A stretch of 64,000 bases of DNA from Gemmobacter aquaticus (GTDB taxonomy: Bacteria > Pseudomonadota > Alphaproteobacteria > Rhodobacterales > Rhodobacteraceae). The notes beneath the pieces are model-generated. The model did not search any database, was not told where the DNA came from, and saw only the letters and a program-made list of their open reading frames with translations. Below are positions 17,756 to 26,457 of the stretch, piece by piece. The position numbers and the translations under genes were made by a program. Position 1 is the first letter of the stretch, and each line of letters starts with the position of its first letter. The stretch spans positions 124,001 to 188,000 of the forward strand of contig NZ_VOAK01000024.1 in the NCBI RefSeq assembly GCF_007859075.1, read 5' to 3'.

Positions 17756-19930
17756 CTAGTTTTCAGTGATGCGAAGCAGCGCCTCGCGGATATCCGCCGC
17801 AGAACCAAGTGCGGCGCGATTCAGGACTGACGAGACGGTGGGCGCAGCAAGCCCGCCGGTCACACGCAGGATTTCGTGGTCAAGGCTGTCAAAGAACCGC
17901 GCTTGTATGCCGTCTGCCCAGGTGGCACCCATGGACATGCTGCGCGCGGTCTGTTCGGCGATGATGACGCGGCCGGTGCGGTCGATCGACTGGCCGATGG
18001 TCTCCCAGTCAATCCCGTGATGATCGAGGCTGCGCAGGTCGATGACCTCGGCGTCAATGCCAGTCTCCTCGACCGCCTTCATTGCATTTGCAACCATGAC
18101 CGAGGTGGCGAGGATTGTGCAGGCGCTGCCGCGTCGCACCATATGGGAACGGCCGAAGGGTATGCAGAAATCGCGGTCTCCGGCGGGTACGTCGAACTCG
18201 CGCTGATAGAGCTCGGTATGTTCGATGACGACGACCGGATCGTCGCAGCGAAGCGCGCTGTTCATCAGGCCGATATAGTCGTGGGCGGTGGCCGGGCTGA
18301 CAATACGCCAGCCAGGGAACATTCCAAACAGCGCGGACGGATCAGCGCTGTGTTGTGATCCATAGCCGGTATGGGGCGATACCCGGACACGCATGACCAG
18401 CGGGACCGGAAAACCAGACCCGAACATGTGCCGCACCTTGCCCACCCCGTGTGCGATCTGGTCGGCTGCAGTAAAACAGAAGTCACCGAACATGATCTCG
18501 ACGACGGGGCGCAGACCACTCAGCGCCGCACCAAGCGCCACACCGGTAAAGCCGTTCTCGGCAATCGGCATCGGCAACACGCGACCGGGCCAACGTTCCA
18601 GTGCCCCCTTGGTAAAGCCCGAGACGCCGCCGCGCATCTGGTGGACGTCCTCGCCCAGAACGATGATGCGCGGATCACGATCCATCGCAGATGCAAGCGC
18701 TTCCGACGCGGCCGAGACAAATTTGATCCGTTCGGTCGTAACGCCAGCCATTGCGTCATGGTCCAGCATCCGCGCGCCAGCCAACTCTGACAGATCCCCC
18801 AGTATGCCGTCATCCCGGCTGGCGGGGTCGGGCCAGAGCCGTTCGGGGATCCGCAGGGCATTTCCGCCAGGTACGGTTTCGGTCAATTGCGCGGCTGCAT
18901 TTGCCACCCGATCCGTCACAACGGCATCGATCCGGGCCAGATCCTCGGCGGTTGCGATGCCCATTGCGCGCAGCCGCGCGGCGGCGGTTGTGACGGGGTC
19001 GCGCGCGAGCCACTCCTCTTCCTCGTCAGCCGGGCGATAGCCAAAATCACTGCCCCGGCGACCGCCTGACTGATGGAAGTGGCGATAGAGAAGTGCCTCT
19101 ACCACAACGGGGCCACCATCGCTTGCGATGATACGCCGCGCTTCGGCCATCGCGAGGTGTATGGCGACGACATCCATCCCGTCGACCTCTATGGACGGGA
19201 TCCCCAACATCGCTCCGCGCGAGGAAATCCGCGTCTCTCGCGTGATGTCGGTAATACGGGTCGAAACGCCGTAAAGATTATTCTCAATGAAGAAGATGGT
19301 GGGAACGCGTTGCGCGGCGGCGATGTTCATCGCCTCATAACTTGCGCCGTTCTGTGCCGCACCATCACCGAAGAAGGCAACAGATACCTGATCTCGGCCC
19401 AGCATCTTGTCGGCCAGTGCGTAGCCCACAGCATGGGGCGGGTTGCCGCCGACGATTGCCGACGTGCCCATGATCCCGGACGCGGCATTGCGCATGTGCA
19501 TGGACCCGCCACGCCCTCCGCAGTAGCCGGGCGTAAGGCCCATGATTTCGGCCATGAACTTGTGGATCGCCTCGTCCATCTCTGGCGTGAAGGCGTCACT
19601 CAGGACATCAAAGCCCAGGGGCGTGACCGCGTTGACCAGTTTCAGCAGAACCTGATGATGCGCGCGATGGGTGCCGTTGATGCGATCCTCAGGCCCCAAT
19701 ACCGACATGGCACCCACTGCGCCGGCCTCTTGACCGATACTGGCATGGGCGGGTCCATGAATCAGACCGGCCTTTTCCAGTTCCAGAAGCTTTTCCTCGA
19801 ACCGGCGGATCAGAAGCATTTGGGCATACCAGCGCACAAGATCCGAAGGGCGCTCCACGCCCCAGTCGGCGTCTTCCGACTCCAGCCGGAACCAGGGGGC
19901 CGACGGGGTGATCTGGATCTGCTGGGCCAT
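17756..19930 (-). CDS. Fused alpha/beta thiamine-diphosphate-dependent dehydrogenase E1 (acetoin/2-oxoacid type)
   Basis: 724 residues. The alpha half (about 1-350) has the TPP motif GDGAAQNGASYEAMNIAA...ENNLYG; the beta half (about 390-724) has LGEDVHQMRGGVSGFTKG and VIDLRSLDHHGIDWETI. The pattern resembles acetoin or pyruvate-type E1 with both subunits joined. Its likely partner is the lipoyl/hydrolase E2 encoded at 23.1-24.4 kb; no E3 is in the island. It heads the minus-strand catabolic operon next to a divergent promoter region with an IclR-like operator. It probably turns an alpha-oxo compound into an acyl-CoA together with E2. Confidence 0.87.
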   Translation of the reverse strand: MAQQIQITPSAPWFRLESEDADWGVERPSDLVRWYAQMLLIRRFEEKLLELEKAGLIHGPAHASIGQEAGAVGAMSVLGPEDRINGTHRAHHQVLLKLVNAVTPLGFDVLSDAFTPEMDEAIHKFMAEIMGLTPGYCGGRGGSMHMRNAASGIMGTSAIVGGNPPHAVGYALADKMLGRDQVSVAFFGDGAAQNGASYEAMNIAAAQRVPTIFFIENNLYGVSTRITDITRETRISSRGAMLGIPSIEVDGMDVVAIHLAMAEARRIIASDGGPVVVEALLYRHFHQSGGRRGSDFGYRPADEEEEWLARDPVTTAAARLRAMGIATAEDLARIDAVVTDRVANAAAQLTETVPGGNALRIPERLWPDPASRDDGILGDLSELAGARMLDHDAMAGVTTERIKFVSAASEALASAMDRDPRIIVLGEDVHQMRGGVSGFTKGALERWPGRVLPMPIAENGFTGVALGAALSGLRPVVEIMFGDFCFTAADQIAHGVGKVRHMFGSGFPVPLVMRVRVSPHTGYGSQHSADPSALFGMFPGWRIVSPATAHDYIGLMNSALRCDDPVVVIEHTELYQREFDVPAGDRDFCIPFGRSHMVRRGSACTILATSVMVANAMKAVEETGIDAEVIDLRSLDHHGIDWETIGQSIDRTGRVIIAEQTARSMSMGATWADGIQARFFDSLDHEILRVTGGLAAPTVSSVLNRAALGSAADIREALLRITEN

Positions 19931-19987
19931 TCTTCGTTGTTCTCCGCTTCAGCGCTGATGGTGCCGAGTATGCCGCATCTTGTTTTA

Positions 19988-20002
19988 TGGAAATTAATTC
20001 CG
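19988..20002. promoter_or_regulatory. IclR-type operator candidate between E1 and acyl-CoA dehydrogenase genes
   Basis: TGGAAATTAATTCCG in the 168-nt divergent spacer closely matches the consensus known for E. coli IclR (TGGAAATNATTTCCA). A related site lies in the other divergent spacer of the cluster, next to the IclR-family gene itself. Binding here could control both the minus-strand operon and the plus-strand acyl-CoA dehydrogenase operon. Confidence 0.55.
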
Positions 20003-20098
20003 TTTTTGCTTGAATCGAACTCTAAGCCGTGCAAGCCTTAACTTGCAATAGAAATCTTCATGCCGGGCGCGGTCCGGCAACTGGGCAGGAAAAAGCTC

Positions 20099-21241
20099 AT
20101 GATCCGAGACGCTGAAATCCTTGAAGGGCTGGTCGACGCTGTGCGCCGTTTTGTGCGCGAGCGGCTCGTCCCCGCCGAGGCGGGAGTGGAAGAGACCAAT
20201 TCAATTCCACCTACGATCATCGACGAGATGCGCGAGCTTGGCCTGTTTGGCTTGTCGATTCCCGAGGAATTCGGTGGTCTTGGCCTGACCATGGAAGAGG
20301 AAGTCATGGTCGCGCTCGAACTTGGACAAACCTCGGCAGCCTTCCGATCGATCATCGGCACGAACAATGGAATCGGGTCGCAGGGCATCATTGTCGACGG
20401 AACGGCAGCTCAGAAAGCCTACTGGCTGCCGCTAATGGCTGCTGGCGAGGTGATCGGGTCATTTGCGCTGACTGAACCGGATGTCGGTTCAGATGCCGGA
20501 TCGGTCAAGACAACCGCACGGCGCGTTGGGGATCACTACATCCTGAATGGCACCAAGCGCTACATTACTAACGCACCAGTAGCCAACGTCTTTACCCTGA
20601 TGGCCCGCACTGGCGGCCCGGGTTCTGCAGGAGTGACGGCATTTCTGGTGCCTGCCGACAGCCCCGGCCTGTCACTGGGTCAACCCGACCGCAAGATGGG
20701 CCAGCGCGGCACCAAGACCTGCGACGTCATTCTTGACGACTGCAAAGTGTCCGCGGATGCAGTGATCGGCGGGGTCGAAGGTCAGGGGTTCAAGACCGCA
20801 ATGAAGGTGCTGAACCGTGGACGCCTGCATATCGCCGCCTTCTGCGTGGGTCAGGCCCAGCGGCTATGTGACGAAGCGGTTGCGTTTGCCACCACACGCC
20901 ACCAGTTTGGCAAGCCGATCGCAGAGCATCAGCTGGTGCAGGCCCTGTTGGCCGACAGCGCGACTGAAACCTATGCAGGGCGCTGCATGGTCATCGATGC
21001 AGCCCGCCGGTTTGATGCGGGCGAACGGATTATCCAAGACGCTGCGAGCTGCAAGCTCTTCTGCTCTGAAATGGTAGGCCGCGTGGCGGATCGGGCTGTA
21101 CAGGTGCATGGTGGGGCGGGCTATATGCAGGACTATCCGGTCGAACATTTTTACCGAGATGTCCGTCTGTTCCGACTGTACGAAGGCACCTCCCAGATCC
21201 AGCAGATCATCATCGCGCGCGAGATGTGCGCACAGAGGTAA
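20099..21241 (+). CDS. Acyl-CoA dehydrogenase
   Basis: 380 residues from the ATG with AGGAAAAAG upstream; an earlier in-frame ATG lacks a ribosome site. The FAD-binding motif GSFALTEPDVGSDAGS and the C-terminal YEGTSQIQQIIIAREM mark a short/branched-chain type acyl-CoA dehydrogenase. The segment GGAGYMQDYPVEHFYRDVR is also diagnostic. The catalytic Glu is probably that of YEGT, the position typical of short-chain enzymes. It introduces the trans double bond upstream of the hydratase/3-hydroxyacyl-CoA dehydrogenase encoded at 30.6 kb. First gene of a three-gene operon with the kinase and aldolase. Confidence 0.92.
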   Translation: MIRDAEILEGLVDAVRRFVRERLVPAEAGVEETNSIPPTIIDEMRELGLFGLSIPEEFGGLGLTMEEEVMVALELGQTSAAFRSIIGTNNGIGSQGIIVDGTAAQKAYWLPLMAAGEVIGSFALTEPDVGSDAGSVKTTARRVGDHYILNGTKRYITNAPVANVFTLMARTGGPGSAGVTAFLVPADSPGLSLGQPDRKMGQRGTKTCDVILDDCKVSADAVIGGVEGQGFKTAMKVLNRGRLHIAAFCVGQAQRLCDEAVAFATTRHQFGKPIAEHQLVQALLADSATETYAGRCMVIDAARRFDAGERIIQDAASCKLFCSEMVGRVADRAVQVHGGAGYMQDYPVEHFYRDVRLFRLYEGTSQIQQIIIAREMCAQR

Positions 21242-21246
21242 AGGTC

Positions 21247-22503
21247 ATGCAATCCGCGCTCGGCATCATTGCAGATGATTTCACTGGCGCTGTCATGATC
21301 GCTGGAATGCTCGAAGGTGCAGGCTTCGCTTGCCCCGTGCTGTTTCAGCCAGAAGGTATTTCCGGGCAGGCAGACGTCCTGATTGCCGCCACCCGTTGCC
21401 GTACCCGGCCCGCAGACGAGGCGCGCGCCGAAATTGCCCTCTGGTACGACACGCTCGTAGACGCGGGATGCGCGCGTGTGGCCTACAAGGCATGCGCCAG
21501 TTTCGATTCCACCGCCCAAGGCAATATCGGCCCTGCGGCCGATCTGCTGGCTGCCCGCACGGGGCGCCGTCCGATACTGCTCAGCGCGGGCTTTCCCCGC
21601 TTTGGCGCCACGGTTCACCAAGGCTACCTCTTCTACCGGAATCGGCTCGTGTCAGACTCGATCAAGCGACTGGACCCGCTGACCCCGATGGAGGACCCCG
21701 ATCTCGTACGTTTTCTCGGCCGTCAGACCAAGCACCCGGTGGCACTTGTCAGCCATTTGACCTTGCAGGGCGGGCTCGAGGCCGCAGCCGCAGCGGTGTC
21801 GGCCCACGCCCGCCAAGGTGCTGGGCATGTGCTTCTGGATGCTTCAGATGATGGTGATGTGGAAATATCGGCGGATCTGGCGAGGCGGCTGGATCTGCCG
21901 GTGGTGGCGAGTGATCCGTTGATTGTGGCACTCGCCAAAAGACTTGCGCGCCCTTCCGCGGTGCCCGCCCGTGCCCCACCGGCATCGGGCCCGGTTGCGG
22001 TACTGGCCGGCAGCACCGGGCCGGTCGTGCTGGCACAACTTGCCGCCCTGTCCGCAACGCATCCCGTTCTGACACTCGATCTGCTTGAACCCGGCGGTAT
22101 CGACGGATTGGTGACAAGGGCGCTGAACTGGGCCGCAGCGCAATCCGGCTCTTTCGCGATCACGACCGCAACCGATGCAGATGGGCTCGCGCGCAGCCAG
22201 TCGGTATACGGTGCCGTCGGCGCTGCCAGACGGGCGGAAGCCGTCCTGGCAGCAGTGGCCGCGGGGCTACGAATTTCAGGACATCGTCACTTTGCAGTAG
22301 CCGGGGGCGAAACCTCGGGCGCTGTGGTCGCGGCGCTTGGCCTGCAGCGCGCACGCGCGCTGCCGGAAGGACGTCTTGGTTTGGGAACCTGCCTTTCCGA
22401 TGCGGACGGTGACCCCCTGTGGCTATTTCTTAAACCCGGCAAGCTCGGGGCGGTGGACGTGCTTCAGCAAGCGATTGCCGAAGGTGAACGGAGAGCAAGA
22501 TGA
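21247..22503 (+). CDS. Four-carbon acid sugar kinase family protein (DUF1537/OtnK-like)
   Basis: 418 residues. The N-terminal domain begins LGIIADDFTGAVMIAGMLE, the signature of the acid-sugar kinase family that phosphorylates tetronates or 3-oxo-tetronates. The C-terminal nucleotide-binding domain has VLAGSTGPVVLAQL and FAVAGGETSGAVVAALGL. The start is chosen 5 nt after the previous stop, with AAAGG overlapping that stop. The next gene (class II aldolase) overlaps by ATGA; kinase plus aldolase is the known pair for 3-oxo-tetronate breakdown to DHAP or glyceraldehyde-3-phosphate-level intermediates. Confidence 0.85.
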   Translation: MQSALGIIADDFTGAVMIAGMLEGAGFACPVLFQPEGISGQADVLIAATRCRTRPADEARAEIALWYDTLVDAGCARVAYKACASFDSTAQGNIGPAADLLAARTGRRPILLSAGFPRFGATVHQGYLFYRNRLVSDSIKRLDPLTPMEDPDLVRFLGRQTKHPVALVSHLTLQGGLEAAAAAVSAHARQGAGHVLLDASDDGDVEISADLARRLDLPVVASDPLIVALAKRLARPSAVPARAPPASGPVAVLAGSTGPVVLAQLAALSATHPVLTLDLLEPGGIDGLVTRALNWAAAQSGSFAITTATDADGLARSQSVYGAVGAARRAEAVLAAVAAGLRISGHRHFAVAGGETSGAVVAALGLQRARALPEGRLGLGTCLSDADGDPLWLFLKPGKLGAVDVLQQAIAEGERRAR

Positions 22504-23141
22504 CCCATGATGCTGCAGAGGCGCTGGTGTGGGCGGCGCTTGATGCCGAACAGCGGGGCCTGAACAGCGGCACGGCAGGCAACTTCAGCCTGCGGCACGG
22601 CGCGGGGCTTTTGATCACCCCAACCGGAATCCCCCCGGCAGAGATGCGGCCGGACCAGATCGTATCGATGGCATTGGATGGAAGCTGGCAGGGAACATGG
22701 CGACCGTCCTCGGAATGGGCAATCCATGCCCGAATCCTTGCCGCGCGGCCGGATGTTGGTGCGGTGGTTCACGCCCACCCCGATCACTCCGTGGCCCTTT
22801 CCTGCCTGCGGCAGGCGATCCCGGCATTTCACTACATGGTCGCGGGGTTCGGTGGGACAGAGATCCCCTGCAGCCCGTATGCATGTTTCGGCAGCGGTGA
22901 ACTGGCCGATACGGTCGTGACTACGCTGGGCAGCCGGTATCACGCCTGTCTGATGGCCAATCATGGCATGGTAAGCGTCGGTCCGGACATGGCGACCGCG
23001 ATCGCGCGGGCCGCCAAGCTGGAGATGCTGGCCCGGCAATACCTCCTCGCCCTTAGGGCGGGGAACCCCGCCCTGTTGAACGCCGATGAGATGGCGGAGG
23101 TCGCCGGACGCTACCGCGAATATGGTCGGCAGCCCGGCTGA
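22500..23141 (+). CDS. Class II aldolase/adducin family protein (3-oxo-tetronate-4-phosphate decarboxylase or fuculose-phosphate aldolase type)
   Basis: 213 residues. The zinc ligands appear as HAHPDHS and as NHGMVSVG; the Glu before the first pair is in SSEWAIHARILAARPD. SGTAGNFSLR near the start is the substrate phosphate loop. In OtnC-type enzymes this fold decarboxylates 3-oxo-tetronate 4-phosphate. Coupling by ATGA to the acid-sugar kinase supports that role over fuculose-phosphate aldolase, though both remain possible. Confidence 0.85.
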   Translation: MTHDAAEALVWAALDAEQRGLNSGTAGNFSLRHGAGLLITPTGIPPAEMRPDQIVSMALDGSWQGTWRPSSEWAIHARILAARPDVGAVVHAHPDHSVALSCLRQAIPAFHYMVAGFGGTEIPCSPYACFGSGELADTVVTTLGSRYHACLMANHGMVSVGPDMATAIARAAKLEMLARQYLLALRAGNPALLNADEMAEVAGRYREYGRQPG

Positions 23142-23148
23142 CGGCGCA

Positions 23149-24429
23149 TCAGCCCGCGCTGCGCCACACCTCATGCAGCAGGCGCAGAGCCAACGCCGGA
23201 TGCTCCAGATGCGGCAGGTGACCGCAGGCATCAACCGCATGCAGCCCGATCGTGGCAGGCAGACAGCGTGTAGTCGCGAATGGCAAGATGCGGTCCTGGC
23301 GCCCGAAGATAACCTTTGCTGGGATTTGCAGCCTTGCCAGATCCGCATGCACGGACAAAGCCTGCGTGCCATCCGGAAAGAAGCGCTCGGCGAACGCCTC
23401 CATCGCCGCCGTCAGACCGGTATCCAGCCGCGCCTCTGCGACGGCCTTGACGAAAGCTTCGCTGATGCCCGCAGGGTCGTGGACAAGGCGTTCCAGCCAG
23501 GGGCGCAAGCTGGTCGCGTTTTTCGCCCGCAGGATACCGCGGGTGAAAGCCTCGTCGATCTCCGGTCCAAGGCCCGCTGGCGCGAACAGACACAGACCGC
23601 GCAGATCAAGCCGCCCTCGTCCTGCCAGCCGCGCCGCGATGGCCCCGCCAAAAGAGTGCCCGGCCACCACGACGGGGCCTTCATGCCGCGCCAGGACTGC
23701 CGACTCGATTTGCGCGCATAGCGCATCGGCATCCGCCGGGGTCGCACGTGGCGAAGCGCCGTGTGCAGGCAGATCGATCGCAAAGGCGGGAAAATCAGCT
23801 CGTGCCCCGGCAAAAAGGCCACGCCAGTTGTTCAGATCGGCGCTATAGCCGTGCAACAATACGACTGGAATGCCAACCCCTTGACGCAACCAGACAGCGT
23901 TCAGTCCGGCGTCCTCTATCGGCGCCTCCGGCTTGTTCGGCGGCGCGGCAAGAGCTTCAAGTCTAGCGATAACGTCCGACTTCTGCACCCTGCCACGTGG
24001 GCCACTGCCGATAATCCCGGCAAGACTGACGCCCTGTTCGCGCGCTATGCGGCGTGCAAGCGGCGTGGGGTTCGGGCTCCGCGACTTTAGCGCCGGTGCG
24101 CCGGATCGCGTAGGTGGATGGCGTGTGTCAGGCTGCTCTGCCATAATAGTTTCGGTCGTCACGACCGCAGGAGCAGCAGGCGCCAGCACCTCATCCGCAA
24201 CGATGATATGCGCGACTGAGGCGCCGACACCCACCTCGACACCTTCAGCCGTCGCATGGCGAAGGGTGCCATCGGCGGGCGCTTCCACTTCAACAGCAGC
24301 CTTGTCGTTGTCAATTTCAAAGATCACCTGACCGGTGCTGACAGCCGCCCCATCGGCAACCAGCCAGCGGGCAATCCGGCCTGTCTGCATTTCCAGACTG
24401 ACCTTCGGATAAAGTACGGGAACCGGCAT
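23149..24429 (-). CDS. Lipoyl-domain / alpha-beta hydrolase E2 protein (acetoin dehydrogenase AcoC-like)
   Basis: 426 residues. An N-terminal lipoyl domain (about 1-77) has the lipoylated Lys in IDNDKAAVEVEAPADG. A peripheral-subunit-binding segment (about 125-160) reads TPLARRIAREQGVSLAGIIG. An alpha/beta-hydrolase domain with nucleophile elbow VVAGHSFGGA replaces the usual catalytic acetyltransferase domain. The hydrolase-type E2 is characteristic of acetoin dehydrogenase complexes. It should work with the fused E1 at 17.8-19.9 kb and a chromosomal lipoamide dehydrogenase. It lies 19 nt after the IclR gene on the same strand, so the two are probably cotranscribed. An AGGAG site precedes the start. 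Confidence 0.88.
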   Translation of the reverse strand: MPVPVLYPKVSLEMQTGRIARWLVADGAAVSTGQVIFEIDNDKAAVEVEAPADGTLRHATAEGVEVGVGASVAHIIVADEVLAPAAPAVVTTETIMAEQPDTRHPPTRSGAPALKSRSPNPTPLARRIAREQGVSLAGIIGSGPRGRVQKSDVIARLEALAAPPNKPEAPIEDAGLNAVWLRQGVGIPVVLLHGYSADLNNWRGLFAGARADFPAFAIDLPAHGASPRATPADADALCAQIESAVLARHEGPVVVAGHSFGGAIAARLAGRGRLDLRGLCLFAPAGLGPEIDEAFTRGILRAKNATSLRPWLERLVHDPAGISEAFVKAVAEARLDTGLTAAMEAFAERFFPDGTQALSVHADLARLQIPAKVIFGRQDRILPFATTRCLPATIGLHAVDACGHLPHLEHPALALRLLHEVWRSAG

Positions 24430-24448
24430 GGTGTCTCCTAGTCAAAGG

Positions 24449-25276
24449 TTAAGGGGTAGTCAGGGGAACCCTTGGCTTCCCGTTCAGATTGCTGCGAAGT
24501 TGCTCTACCATCGCGACGAGGTCAGGCCCGATGCGTGACAAACAAACATCCTTGGGGATGATGTCGATGATCCCGCCGCAGGTTATAGCTACGAGGGGTG
24601 ATCCGTCGGTTGGGCGAAATGCGACGCCAACCGCGTTGATATAGCTATACCATTTGCCGAAGGTCGCAATGAACCCAAGCGACTCGCGGCTCTCGATCGC
24701 CTCGTCGATCGCGGTACGGATGTTGTGCTCTTGATCGGGCTCGTGCGCGACCATCTGCGCCAGCACGCCGTCGCGAATATCGGGGTGCATTTCGGCGATG
24801 TAGGCCAAGCCCATTGCGGTGCGCCAGATCGGCAAGCGGGAACCCACGTTCAGCCGCAGCGACACCGGGCTTTGCGACCGGCAGTTGGCAAGATAGACCA
24901 TTTCCAGCCCGTCACGTGTACCAAGGGCGGTGGCTACACCAGAGCGGTCCGCCAACTCCTGCATCAGTGGCTGCGCCATATGTACGACTGCAGACGAGCT
25001 GAGCGCCGAATAGCCAAGCGATACGGTCGCTGGCCCGATGCTGTAGCGGCCAAGCTGTGTGTCATAGTGCAGGTAGCCAAGCGCGACCAATGTGGCCGTC
25101 AATCGTGACACCGTGGCCTTGGGCAATCCAGTGCGTTCGATCAGTTCTTGATTCCCCAGCGTCGTGTCGTCCGCGCTGAAGGATCGCAGAATCTCAAGTC
25201 CGCGCGTTAACGAGGCCGCAGGATTGCTTGCCTCGACCGCCTCTGCGCCATCCACCGGAACCGCACGTTTACGCAT
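24449..25276 (-). CDS. IclR-family transcriptional regulator
   Basis: 275 residues from the ATG preceded by GGGGGAAG; a nearby upstream ATG has a badly spaced site. The N-terminal winged helix (about 20-85) reads LTRGLEILRSF and LPKATVSRLTATLVALGYL. The C-terminal effector domain contains GVATALGTRDGLEMVYLANC and GFIATFGKWYSYINAVGVAF. It is divergent from the transporter operon and precedes the E2 gene. Two operator-like sites in the cluster resemble the IclR consensus, so it most likely controls the whole catabolic module and itself, responding to a substrate or intermediate. Confidence 0.9.
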   Translation of the reverse strand: MRKRAVPVDGAEAVEASNPAASLTRGLEILRSFSADDTTLGNQELIERTGLPKATVSRLTATLVALGYLHYDTQLGRYSIGPATVSLGYSALSSSAVVHMAQPLMQELADRSGVATALGTRDGLEMVYLANCRSQSPVSLRLNVGSRLPIWRTAMGLAYIAEMHPDIRDGVLAQMVAHEPDQEHNIRTAIDEAIESRESLGFIATFGKWYSYINAVGVAFRPTDGSPLVAITCGGIIDIIPKDVCLSRIGPDLVAMVEQLRSNLNGKPRVPLTTP

Positions 25277-25334
25277 ATCTTCCCCCATTTCCTTGTCGAG
25301 GCATCTGATTTGCACCGGTCGAAAGGCCAATAAG

Positions 25335-25349
25335 TGAAACTTAATTTCA
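25335..25349. promoter_or_regulatory. IclR-type operator candidate upstream of the transporter operon
   Basis: TGAAACTTAATTTCA is a near-palindrome (TGAAA, five bases, TTTCA) in the divergent spacer between iclR and the permease gene. It lies 6 nt upstream of a -35-like box and shares the layout of the site at 19988-20002. Confidence 0.5.
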
Positions 25350-25355
25350 TTTATG

Positions 25356-25384
25356 TTGACTGCCCGCCCGCCGATTGTCAATAC
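25356..25384 (+). promoter_or_regulatory. Sigma-70-type promoter of the transporter/beta-oxidation operon
   Basis: TTGACT (25356-25361), 17 nt, then CAATAC (25379-25384). The -35 box is near consensus and the -10 box is weaker. The first gene of the long plus-strand operon starts about 57 nt downstream. Confidence 0.5.
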
Positions 25385-25440
25385 TAACGAGGAACACGCC
25401 ACCGCTCCATCCGGCGCCACCAGACGGGAAGATCACTCAA

Positions 25441-26454
25441 ATGACCCGCTACATCCTGCGACGCCTAATCGCGATGCCCTTCCTTGTTCTGGGTATTGTT
25501 ACCCTCGCCTTCCTGCTGACGACGGTGACCAAGGGCGATCCGCTGACTGCGATCGTATCAGACCGGCAAATGAACAACCCCGAAGTGGTGGCGGCTGCAA
25601 AGGCCAAATGGGGACTAGATCGCAGCCTGCCCGAACGCTACGCAATCTATGTCGGCAACCTGTTTCAAGGCGACATGGGAACCTCCTTCATCACGCGCCG
25701 CCCAGTGGCGCAGGATGTGCTTCACCGTTTGCCCGCCACGATGGAACTTGTCATTGCGGCGATGATCGTGGGCGCGACGATCGGCATAAGTCTCGGCGTC
25801 CTGGCGGCCTATTTTCACAACACGGCTATTGATCATGCTTCGCGTCTGTTCGCGCTGTTCGGATCTTCGGTGCCTGTCTTCTGGCTTGGGCTCGCGCTGC
25901 TTTATGTGTTCTCGGTTCAGTGGGGTGTCCTGCCTGGCCCAGGCAGACTCGATGCACGTGCCGTCGCGCCGCCCACGGTAACGGGCTTCATGACAATCGA
26001 CACCCTGCTGGCCGGTGAGTTTCGCCTGTTCCTCGACGCGGTATGGCACTTGATCCTGCCGGCCTTTGTTCTGGGTTGGGCAGTGGCGGGCACGATTTCA
26101 CGTCTTGTCAGGGCCAACATGCTGGAGATCCTGTCGCGCGAGTTCATCCTTACCGCCCGCGCCAAGGGTGCTGGCGAGTTCCGTGTCGTGGTCGGCCATG
26201 CCTTGCGAAACACCATGGTGCCGACGCTGACCGTGATCGGCTACTCCTTCGCCTATCTGCTGACCGGCGCTGTTCTGACAGAGACGATCTTTTCCTGGCC
26301 TGGCATGGGATCCTACGCCGTCGACGCGGCACGTGGACTCGATTTTCCCGCGATCATCGGCGTCACCATTGTTGGCGGAGTCGTCTTCCTGCTGACCAAT
26401 CTTCTGACTGACATTGCGTATGTCGTCGCAAACCCCCGTGTAAGGCTTGGCTGA
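25441..26454 (+). CDS. ABC transporter permease, dipeptide/oligopeptide class (DppB/OppB-like)
   Basis: 337 residues from the ATG that begins MTRYILRRL, the usual start for this family. Six membrane segments can be traced, the first at about 8-30. The N-terminal DPLTAI and WGLDRSLPERYAIYVGNLFQGDMGTSF segments and the inner-membrane EAA-type loop (ILTARAKGAGEFRVVVGHALRNT) are family marks. First gene of a run with DppC-, DppD- and DppF-like genes; the binding protein is encoded at 16.1-17.7 kb. Confidence 0.92.
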   Translation: MTRYILRRLIAMPFLVLGIVTLAFLLTTVTKGDPLTAIVSDRQMNNPEVVAAAKAKWGLDRSLPERYAIYVGNLFQGDMGTSFITRRPVAQDVLHRLPATMELVIAAMIVGATIGISLGVLAAYFHNTAIDHASRLFALFGSSVPVFWLGLALLYVFSVQWGVLPGPGRLDARAVAPPTVTGFMTIDTLLAGEFRLFLDAVWHLILPAFVLGWAVAGTISRLVRANMLEILSREFILTARAKGAGEFRVVVGHALRNTMVPTLTVIGYSFAYLLTGAVLTETIFSWPGMGSYAVDAARGLDFPAIIGVTIVGGVVFLLTNLLTDIAYVVANPRVRLG

Positions 26455-26457
26455 ACG

